A stretch of 64,000 bases of DNA, taken from contig DATGJP010000115.1 of the NCBI GenBank assembly GCA_035295125.1, positions 124,001-188,000 of the forward strand, given 5' to 3'. Under the pieces are notes generated by a model, which had not been told where the DNA came from, did no database searches, and saw only the letters and a program-made list of their open reading frames with translations. Below are positions 8,996-16,374 of this stretch, one piece after another (the stretch's first letter is position 1; the number at the start of each line of letters is the position of its first letter). The position numbers were made by a program, and so were the translations under genes. The DNA is from JAICMB01 sp035295125 (GTDB lineage: Bacteria; Acidobacteriota; Terriglobia; Bryobacterales; Bryobacteraceae).

Positions 8996-10138
8996 ATGAG
9001 CAGAACTCTGCGGGTGTCTGGGCTGTTTGCACTGTTATTGTGTTTCTCAAGCCCCTCGTGGGCGCAGTTATGCGCCATGGACGGGAATATCACGGGAGAA
9101 GATGGTGCGCCGTTGAAAGGTGCCGTCGTCAAAATGACGAGGACCGACGGCGATGGCGTATACAAAGTCAAAACTGACAAAAAGGGCCACTTTTACCATG
9201 GCGGATTAGCGCATGGCATATTCAAGGTGTCCGTAGAGGTCGACGAGAAAGAAGCCGACTCCGTAACCAATATCCGAACGGAGTATCCGCCCAAAGTTGT
9301 TACCGTCGATTTCGACCTGCGTGCCACCGCCGCGCGGCGCGCCCAGTTGCAGAAAGCAGCCGAAGGCAAGTTGACGGCAAAAGAGACGCGAAAGCTCAGC
9401 TCGGAGGAGCGGGCAGTCGTGGATGCCACGAGCAAAGAGAAAGAACGCCTCGCGTCCAAGAACAAGGACCTCAACGAAGCCTTCAGCGCCGGCCAAACGG
9501 CGTTCGCCGCCAAGCAGTTCGACGAGGCGATTACGCAATTCACACGAGCGTCGCAGTTGGACGCGAGCCAGATGGCGGTTTGGAGTTTGCTGGCCCAATC
9601 CTACATTGGGCTCGGCGATACCAGGACCGGAACCGAGCGCCAGGAGTCGTACGAAAAAGCCTGCGATGCGTATCAAAAGGCGATTGCTCAGAAAGACGAC
9701 GCCGCGCTGCATGGCAAACATGCGCTCGTCCTCTTCAAGTTGAACAAGACCGAAGAGGCGGAGGCAGAATTCCGTAAGGCGGCCGAACTCGATCCTCCTA
9801 ACGCCGCGAAGTATTACTTCAACATGGGAACCATGTTCCTGAACGCCGGGAAAAACGATGCCGCCGGAGCAGCGTTCAAGAAGGCACTGGAGGTGGACCC
9901 CAACTTCGCGGAGGCACAGTTCCAATATGCGGTGTTCCTCAGCGCCAGCATGCCACCGCCCGGACCTGACGGGAAAGTCTTAGCTCCCCCGGGCATGAAA
10001 GAGGCATTGGAAAAGTATCTTGCGTTGGCTCCCAACGGCCCAAATGTCGAAGCTGCGCGAAGTCTCCTCGCGCTAATCGGGAGCTCCATCTCGACGTCCT
10101 TCGAGAATCCGAAGCAGGACAAGGGTAAGAAGCGCTAA
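8996..10138 (+). CDS. Exported carboxypeptidase-regulatory-domain / TPR protein
   Basis: The 380-residue product has a clear signal peptide (MSRTLRVSGLFALLLCFSSP, cleavage near SWAQ). Residues about 25-110 resemble a carboxypeptidase regulatory/Cna-B-like beta-sandwich (GNITGEDGAPLKGAVVKM, DKKGHFYHGGLAHGIFKVSV). A charged helical, probably coiled-coil stretch follows (about 110-165), then TPRs to about residue 300 and a lysine-rich tail. AGGA seven bases before the ATG is a good ribosome site. The gene diverges from the DHFR-like gene and is followed 20-40 bases later by the second CxxCH/propeller/TPR gene, so the pair may form an operon. This mirrors the TPR plus propeller pair at 1828-5408. 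No enzymatic role is visible. Confidence 0.85.
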   Translation: MSRTLRVSGLFALLLCFSSPSWAQLCAMDGNITGEDGAPLKGAVVKMTRTDGDGVYKVKTDKKGHFYHGGLAHGIFKVSVEVDEKEADSVTNIRTEYPPKVVTVDFDLRATAARRAQLQKAAEGKLTAKETRKLSSEERAVVDATSKEKERLASKNKDLNEAFSAGQTAFAAKQFDEAITQFTRASQLDASQMAVWSLLAQSYIGLGDTRTGTERQESYEKACDAYQKAIAQKDDAALHGKHALVLFKLNKTEEAEAEFRKAAELDPPNAAKYYFNMGTMFLNAGKNDAAGAAFKKALEVDPNFAEAQFQYAVFLSASMPPPGPDGKVLAPPGMKEALEKYLALAPNGPNVEAARSLLALIGSSISTSFENPKQDKGKKR

Positions 10139-10179
10139 CGAGCCTGACAGGAGGGCTTCTGAGCCTACGCGCCGGCAGA

Positions 10180-12579
10180 TTGGCGGCGGCATGCGTACTA
10201 GCCGCCGCCTCAATGTTCGTTCTCCACGGATTCGCCCCGCAACTCGCGGGAGTCACGATAGATTACCCGGCCAATGGATCGGTCTTTCCACCGGAGATAA
10301 CGTCTCCCACGTTTCTATGGCGCGATTCCGGCGATCAAGCAAGCGTCTGGCTGATTGAGGTCTCGTTTGCCGACCGCTCGGGCATCATTCGGGTGAAATC
10401 GACGGGGGAGCGCTTGAGAGCCGGCAACATCGATCCGCAGGCTGTGGCCAGCTCCAATGAGCCACCTAAGCTGACGCCCGAACAGTCAGAATCGCATACC
10501 TGGAAGCCGGAGTCCGGCACGTGGGCAGAGATCAAGCGGCGCTCGTTGGGCGTTTCCGCCACGGTTACAATTTCCGGCTTGGACGGCGGCCGCATCGTTT
10601 CCAAAGGCCAGGTCACGATTCAAACCTCGCCAGACCCGGTCGGAGCTCCGGTGTTCTATCGCGACGTTCCGCTGATGCCCAACGAAAGCGACAAGGGCGT
10701 CATTAAACCTCTTCCGGCCGAAGCAGTCGGTCTCATCCAGTGGCGGCTGCGCTACATCGGCGAACCCGCCAGCACGGTGGTGATGGAGAAACTCGGAACC
10801 TGCGCGAACTGCCATTCGTTTTCGCTCGATGGCAAAACCATGGGCCTCGACGTCGACGGACCGCAGAACGACCGCGGTCTGTACGCGCTGATTCCCATCG
10901 CAAAGCGCATGTCTATACACACGGAGGATGTCATCAAATGGCCCGCCGTCCGAGACTCCAACATCCCCCGCTTACGCGCTTCGTTCATGTCACAGGTGTC
11001 CCCGGACGGGCGCTATGTCCTGACCACCATCGACGATCCCGATGCACGTCAGCGTACCGATGGGCGCACGCTGGAGGACAAGTACTACAACGCCAACTTT
11101 CTCGATTACCGTTTCCTCCAGGTGTTCTATCCAACACGCGGCATCCTCGCCTGGTACGATCGCCAGACAAAACGCCTCCAGCCGCTGCCGGGCGCGAACG
11201 ATCCCCGTTACGTGCAGACCAACGGCGTCTGGAGTCCCGACGGCAAATGGATTGTGTTCATCCGGGCGGACGCTATCTCGCCATATCTTCCGGGAGCCAA
11301 GCTCGCCCTGTTCGCAAACGATCCCAACGAAACCCAGATCCGGTACGATCTGTACCGGATTCCGTTCAACGAAGGCCGCGGTGGACGCCCGGAGCCCGTT
11401 GCCGGCGCGTCAGCCAACGGGATGAGCAACAGCTTCCCGAAAGTGTCTCCCGACGGCCGCTGGATTGTCTTTGTGCAGTGCCGTAACGGCCTGCTGATGC
11501 GCCCGGATAGTCAGCTATACATCGTGCCCGCCGCGGGAGGGCGCGCCCGGCTGATGAAGTGCAACACGCGCCTGATGAATTCGTGGCACACCTTTTCGCC
11601 AAACGGCCGCTGGCTGGCGTTTTCTTCCAAGGGCCGGTCGCCCTACACGCAGTTGTACCTGACGCACATTGACGCCGAGGGGAACGATACGCCGCCCATC
11701 TTCGTCGACAACACAACCGCGGCGAATCGCGCGGTCAACCTTCCCGAATTCGTGAACATCCCTCCCGGAGGCATGCAACGAATCGACGCGCCCGCGACCG
11801 AGTTCTACCGGCGCTTCGACGCCGCAACTGGTTTGATGAAGTCAAAGCGTTACGACGAGGCCATCGAGGAGTGGCGCAAGGCCATCGAAATCGACCCGAA
11901 TGATGCGAAGGCCCGCTACAACTTTGCCTGGACTCTGATGGACAAAGGCCGCCCGGCTGAGGCTGCAGCCGAGTATAGAAAGGCATGCGATCTGAATCCC
12001 GATGAACCAGCCTGGTTCGCCCGCCTGGCGCTGGCGCTCGCGGAGAGCGGCAATTTAGACGATGCCGTTCTCAATTACAGGAAGTCTCTCCGACTCAACC
12101 CGGACAATCCAGGCGCGGAAGCCGACCTGGGAGTGGCGCTGTTCGAGAAGGGGCTGCCCGATGAGGGGTCGGCACATCTCGAAAAGGCCGTAACGATGGC
12201 CCCCGAATTCGCCGACGCACGGAATAAATACGGCATTCTGCTGGCGAAAACGGGAAAGGTGGATGAAGCCGTGAAGCAGCTCGAAGCCGCTGTGGCGCTG
12301 CTGCCGGATTCGGTCGAGTATCAGTTCAACCTGGGTTATGTGATGGGGCTTCGCGGCGACTTCCTTGCCGCGATTCCGCCCCTCGAAAAGGCCGCCCAAC
12401 TTGGCGGTGCCGGAGACTATCGCTGCGCAGCCGCCCTGGCCACGGCGTACTACAAAGCGGGCCGCCAGGCCGACGCGCTCCAGGCCATTCGAAAGGCTCT
12501 GGACCACGCCGCCGCGGAAAATAACGAGCAAGCCCGGCAGAGCCTGCTCAAAATGCTCGAAAACTACGATCGCAACTGA
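10180..12579 (+). CDS. Exported CxxCH / TolB-like propeller / TPR protein, second copy
   Basis: This 799-residue protein has the same layout as its paralogue at 2943-5408: signal peptide, beta-rich N-terminal part, CANCH at residues 208-212, PD40/TolB blades (VSPDGRYVLTT, WSPDGKWIVFIRA, VSPDGRWIVFVQC, FSPNGRWLAFSSKG) and C-terminal TPRs from about 550. It should be exported and may carry one covalent haem. The coordinate given is a TTG codon without a nearby ribosome site. In frame upstream, a CTG at 10159 lies four bases after a strong AGGAGG (10149-10154) and would add SLRAGR-like basic residues that make a better signal-peptide n-region, so a rare CTG start is plausible. The gene follows the TPR gene ending at 10138. 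Confidence 0.85.
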   Translation: MAAACVLAAASMFVLHGFAPQLAGVTIDYPANGSVFPPEITSPTFLWRDSGDQASVWLIEVSFADRSGIIRVKSTGERLRAGNIDPQAVASSNEPPKLTPEQSESHTWKPESGTWAEIKRRSLGVSATVTISGLDGGRIVSKGQVTIQTSPDPVGAPVFYRDVPLMPNESDKGVIKPLPAEAVGLIQWRLRYIGEPASTVVMEKLGTCANCHSFSLDGKTMGLDVDGPQNDRGLYALIPIAKRMSIHTEDVIKWPAVRDSNIPRLRASFMSQVSPDGRYVLTTIDDPDARQRTDGRTLEDKYYNANFLDYRFLQVFYPTRGILAWYDRQTKRLQPLPGANDPRYVQTNGVWSPDGKWIVFIRADAISPYLPGAKLALFANDPNETQIRYDLYRIPFNEGRGGRPEPVAGASANGMSNSFPKVSPDGRWIVFVQCRNGLLMRPDSQLYIVPAAGGRARLMKCNTRLMNSWHTFSPNGRWLAFSSKGRSPYTQLYLTHIDAEGNDTPPIFVDNTTAANRAVNLPEFVNIPPGGMQRIDAPATEFYRRFDAATGLMKSKRYDEAIEEWRKAIEIDPNDAKARYNFAWTLMDKGRPAEAAAEYRKACDLNPDEPAWFARLALALAESGNLDDAVLNYRKSLRLNPDNPGAEADLGVALFEKGLPDEGSAHLEKAVTMAPEFADARNKYGILLAKTGKVDEAVKQLEAAVALLPDSVEYQFNLGYVMGLRGDFLAAIPPLEKAAQLGGAGDYRCAAALATAYYKAGRQADALQAIRKALDHAAAENNEQARQSLLKMLENYDRN

Positions 12580-12652
12580 CAAAAGAGCAAGGAAATCGGA
12601 CGGCGCGGCCAGCAGACTGTGTTTAAAGTCGGGCCGGCTGAATGCCTGCCCA

Positions 12653-12682
12653 AGGTGGCGCAGGAGGTTTCGCCTGCGCATG
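12653..12682. repeat. 30-bp palindromic repeat, intergenic copy
   Basis: This sequence can fold with a GCGCAGG/CCTGCGC stem (12658-12664 with 12673-12679) and lies in the 110-base gap between two convergent genes, where it may act as a transcription stop in both directions. It matches 28 of 30 bases of the copy at 18521-18550. This is a REP-type interspersed palindrome. Confidence 0.7.
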
Positions 12683-12689
12683 CCTGGCA

Positions 12690-14189
12690 TCAGACAGACG
12701 CGAGTTCGAAGAGATACTCGATCTGAGAACGCACGGCGCCGTCGAATCCCTGAACTTTGGGGTTGGACGATTCGATGACCAGGTACTCGTTCGGAGCATG
12801 CGCACCGTTACCGTGTCCAAGTCCAAAGTGACCGGCAGGGAGCTTCAACGGCTCACCAGTAAAGACATATCCGGGCCAGGAGCCGGCGAGTCGAGGCCAG
12901 AAGACTGGCTCAATTCCGTTACTGCGATAGACGGCAGCTTGCGCTTGAATGAGCGCCGAGTTCTTCGGCGTGGTGGTCGGATCGTAGCCTCCCGACATAT
13001 TCACTTCGATGTCGCCGAACCCGCGTTTGGCGAGGTGCGCTTTAACGGCCGCCAGCGCGCCTTGCGCGGTCATATCCGGGACGAGGCGCAGATCTAGCTT
13101 GGCGACGGCGCGATGCGGAAGAATCGTTTTGCCCCCGGGTCCGGTATAGCCGCCTACTAATCCCTCGATGTTCACGGTCGGCCGGCCCGCGAGCAATTCT
13201 AACGATTCGAGCCAGTCGACATCGTGCACCCAGTGGTCCACCCCCTGCTGCTTTTTGGCGAGATCCTCGCTCATGCGTTTCGAGGCTTCACGGATGAGCG
13301 CTTTTTCTTCCGCATTGAGCGGCCGGGCTTTGTCAGCGTAGCCATCGATGGCCGGAGTGTGGCCATCGGCGGCCACCAGCGTGTTCAGCGCCTGCACCAG
13401 GTGCCACGCGGGGCTGTCCACGCGGGCCTCGTTGCTCGAATGCAGATCCTGTTTCGGACCGCGGTGCCACTTCTCGCCGCTCGAGACGAGTTCCATCTCG
13501 ACTACGCCTTTGGCGCCCAGGTTGATGGTGACGGTTCCATCGAGCGCCTGCATAGGCATCGGCATGTAGACGCCGGTGCATTTCTTGAACGCCGCCAGAA
13601 TGTCGGTACGCTGCACGATCTGGGGAAAGTGGGGGGATCCGATCTCTTCCTCTCCTTCGGCGACGAAGACCAGGTTCACAGGAAGCTTGCGGCCGGCGTC
13701 CTTGAAAGCGTGCAGCGCCGCGATCCAGGTTGCCTCGGGACCTTTTTGATTGACCGCCCCGCGGCCGATGAGAAGCTTGCCGACACCTGCTCGATCCACC
13801 AGGCGCGCCTCAAAGGGCGGCGAACTCCATTCGGAAGGATCGGCCTGCTTGACGTCATACATGAAGTAGACCCCGAACGTGCGCGGCGCAGCGGCATCAA
13901 GCGTGGCGAAGACCCCAGGGTGTCCTTCGGTGGGGACTTTCGTAACCTGGTCGAATCCAGCATCGCGGAGCATTCGCATCATCAGGTCGCAGCCTTCGTT
14001 CATGCCGCGGTTTTCGGCGGCGATGGAGGGTTGGCGGATCCAGTTCTGTAAGCGCTGAACGCCTTCGTCGCGGCGCTTATCGGCTTCGACGAAAAGAGGT
14101 TTAAGGTCGGCCGATTCGGCGGCACGGCCGAACCGGGATGCCGCAAGGGCGGCTCCAGCAGCGGTGTTGAAGAAGTTGCGGCGATTCAT
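12690..14189 (-). CDS. M20-family peptidase homologue with Tat signal and altered metal site
   Basis: The 499-residue protein begins MNRRNFFNTAAGAALAA, a twin-arginine (Tat) export signal, and has the M20/ArgE-DapE-carnosinase fold: N-terminal catalytic lobe, central dimerisation lobe (about 215-400) and return to the catalytic lobe. The usual metal-ligand motifs are changed. The family GHYDVQP is YFMYDVKQ here (Met110 in place of the first zinc His, catalytic Asp112 kept), RGxxDDKGP is RGAVNQKGP (Asn147-Gln148 in place of the bridging Asp pair), and the later Asp ligand is not apparent. The EGEEEIGS glutamates (180-182) and C-terminal His464 (GAHAPNE) remain. It could use a different metal arrangement or be a binding protein. 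It stands alone, convergent with 10180-12579. Confidence 0.85.
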   Translation of the reverse strand: MNRRNFFNTAAGAALAASRFGRAAESADLKPLFVEADKRRDEGVQRLQNWIRQPSIAAENRGMNEGCDLMMRMLRDAGFDQVTKVPTEGHPGVFATLDAAAPRTFGVYFMYDVKQADPSEWSSPPFEARLVDRAGVGKLLIGRGAVNQKGPEATWIAALHAFKDAGRKLPVNLVFVAEGEEEIGSPHFPQIVQRTDILAAFKKCTGVYMPMPMQALDGTVTINLGAKGVVEMELVSSGEKWHRGPKQDLHSSNEARVDSPAWHLVQALNTLVAADGHTPAIDGYADKARPLNAEEKALIREASKRMSEDLAKKQQGVDHWVHDVDWLESLELLAGRPTVNIEGLVGGYTGPGGKTILPHRAVAKLDLRLVPDMTAQGALAAVKAHLAKRGFGDIEVNMSGGYDPTTTPKNSALIQAQAAVYRSNGIEPVFWPRLAGSWPGYVFTGEPLKLPAGHFGLGHGNGAHAPNEYLVIESSNPKVQGFDGAVRSQIEYLFELASV

Positions 14190-14247
14190 GATTCTTCAAT
14201 TGTGTCAGGCTGTGTTGCCTTTGGCGAGCATCGCCGGCCTACTCGCC

Positions 14248-16356
14248 TTATTCCAAAGTGAACGACACGCTCTGGCTCGCGTGACGAGTGCCCTGCTCCA
14301 GAATCAGCGTCAGCGTGTACCAGCCCGGATCGAGCGCCGTGGTGCCGAGCTGTGCGATATAGGGTATGAATCCCTGGCTTGTGCCCTCGCCCAGCGGCAT
14401 CGGCACGGTCGCGATCAGGCCCCCAGCCCGCCTCACCTCGGCTTTCAAGCTGGGTTTTTCAGACGAAGAGCGATCCAGATACACATGGAGAAATAGCGCT
14501 ACCGTCGGCTGCGCCGCCTTCGAAACGCGTCCTGAAAGATTCGGCACGACGCGGCCTTCGGCGCAGCGCAACGGGTCGGACCGATCGGTATCCTCATCGC
14601 CGGAGAACGGATTCATCTTGCGAACCAGCACGATGTCGCTCAACGACAGGCCGGTCGGTGGTGCAAGGACGACAACGTCCTGGTGTCTGGAACCAACTTT
14701 GCCGCTCTGTTGGTCCATCATGACCGTCTCGAGGACGTATTGTCCCGGCGCCACGGTGAAGTAGCGTTTCACCACGGCAACATCACGTTTCGCTTGATCC
14801 ATATCCTGGGCAGGCCCCTGACGGCTGACGTCTTCGTTAAATTTCTCAACCACGGCGCCGGTCTTGTCCTTCAGCAGGGCGACAACAGCGAGCCGGGCTA
14901 CATACGACTTCGTGGCGTCGTCGGTCCGGAACTCAACTTCGTTCAGCGGCGCTTCCATTACTACGGCATTCATCGCGCCGCTCCCGGCATCGCCATAACG
15001 CAGCAACCCGGAACGGAATTTGAGGTCCTCCGGCAATTTCGGCGCCTCGAACGTCTTGAGCAGGCGCGATTCGAGGGCAGCCTCCAATGGTCGAACTGCG
15101 CGTAGCGGCACATAATATCCCGCGCGGACACTAACGGCGATACCGGGCCGCTGTGACTTAATCGAAGCCGGACGGAAACGGCCTTCCTCGGCCTGGGAGG
15201 GCGGAATGTAGGAAGCAACGTAATACGACGTGAGGTCGTCGACAATCAATCGTGTGCTCTTGCGCGCATTTCCGGCCACCTCATGTCCGCCGCCTGTCCG
15301 GAAACAAATTGCTTCGAGCGGAGCCTTCTGCAGACCAAGGTCATTCTGCTCGAAGCGGCTGCTTTGCTCGCCGACTATCGTCCCCAGGAGAGCGCCTCCG
15401 GTTCTCGAACCGGCGTCAGGAACTTGCGGTCCAGCCCCGGCGGAAATGCCGGTATTGCCGGCGGCGCTCTGCCGGGCAATCGCCGCAGTTGCCTGGAGCT
15501 CGTTGGCGGTCTGGGTATCGACCACGTGCGCGTCCAACGAGTAAATGCTGACGCGCGACCGATTCGCCAGCTCGACGATCGAGCGAAGGCTCTCCGGCGC
15601 GCTTAAGTTCCAGTCCAGACCCTGCGAGAAATACACCAGCGCTTTCCGCCCCGGCGCCTTCTGCTTCGCCCGGCACACCGCGGACAGCCCGGCTATCGAA
15701 GGCGTGATATGTGGATCGCTCGCCGCTGTTTGTGAATCCAGCAGCATGGCATATAGCGCCTGCGCCGTCTCTTGCCCCGGTCCGCCTTTCGTTCCGTCAG
15801 TCAAGGCTCCCTCGGCTCCTGCGTTTTGCGCGCGGTACTCCTCCGGTTTACCCGTAGTGGCAGCAATGATCGCCCTCTTGACGGTTTCCCGATCCGCTAC
15901 CGGCGCCTGCAACAGGTGCAACCGCGTGTCGACCTTCAGAACCGTGAAGATAATATCGCTCTCGACGGTCGCTTTCAGGATTTCGAACGCCGCGTCGTGG
16001 GCGTTCTTGGCATTCCCGGGTTCAAGCTGGTCAAACAGCAGGACGACATCCTCGGAATGGCCCGGCGCCGCCGCTCCGGCAACCCGCCGCATTTCGCTCA
16101 CCTGCACCCGCGCGCCGCCATCGAGGATCTCGATGTCCTCGGCTTTCAGGTCCGTAATGCGCTCGCCTTTTTTATCACGCGCTACGAAGTCTACCGATAC
16201 CGTGCTGCCGGCGGATGTCGACGCCGCCGCGGAGGCGCCCGCGCTTTGCCGGGCCGCCTGGCCCACCACCGCGCGGCAAGCCGGGAACAACGCCAGGCTA
16301 AACGCGGCAAGCGTAATGACACCGCCAGCCCGGATTTTCGAATCCTTGCGAACCAT
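14248..16356 (-). CDS. VWFA-related domain protein (acidobacterial type)
   Basis: This 702-residue protein belongs to the acidobacterial VWFA-related family (TIGR03436-like). A basic N-terminus and hydrophobic helix (VITLAAFSLALFPACRA) direct export, possibly with lipidation at the Cys although the lipobox is poor. About residues 50-110 carry the family beta-domain (VDFVARDKKGERITDLKAED, EILDGGARVQVSEMRRV), followed by a von Willebrand A-like fold (DVVLLFDQLEPGNAKNAHDA; KALVYFSQGLDWN) to about 370, and a beta-rich C-terminal half. The canonical MIDAS DxSxS is replaced by DQLEP, so metal-dependent adhesion is doubtful. It lies 18 bases downstream of a second VWFA-related gene on the same strand; the two look like a tandem duplication in one operon. 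The biological role of the family is unknown. Confidence 0.88.
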   Translation of the reverse strand: MVRKDSKIRAGGVITLAAFSLALFPACRAVVGQAARQSAGASAAASTSAGSTVSVDFVARDKKGERITDLKAEDIEILDGGARVQVSEMRRVAGAAAPGHSEDVVLLFDQLEPGNAKNAHDAAFEILKATVESDIIFTVLKVDTRLHLLQAPVADRETVKRAIIAATTGKPEEYRAQNAGAEGALTDGTKGGPGQETAQALYAMLLDSQTAASDPHITPSIAGLSAVCRAKQKAPGRKALVYFSQGLDWNLSAPESLRSIVELANRSRVSIYSLDAHVVDTQTANELQATAAIARQSAAGNTGISAGAGPQVPDAGSRTGGALLGTIVGEQSSRFEQNDLGLQKAPLEAICFRTGGGHEVAGNARKSTRLIVDDLTSYYVASYIPPSQAEEGRFRPASIKSQRPGIAVSVRAGYYVPLRAVRPLEAALESRLLKTFEAPKLPEDLKFRSGLLRYGDAGSGAMNAVVMEAPLNEVEFRTDDATKSYVARLAVVALLKDKTGAVVEKFNEDVSRQGPAQDMDQAKRDVAVVKRYFTVAPGQYVLETVMMDQQSGKVGSRHQDVVVLAPPTGLSLSDIVLVRKMNPFSGDEDTDRSDPLRCAEGRVVPNLSGRVSKAAQPTVALFLHVYLDRSSSEKPSLKAEVRRAGGLIATVPMPLGEGTSQGFIPYIAQLGTTALDPGWYTLTLILEQGTRHASQSVSFTLE

Positions 16357-16374
16357 CGAGTTACCTCCTGCGAT

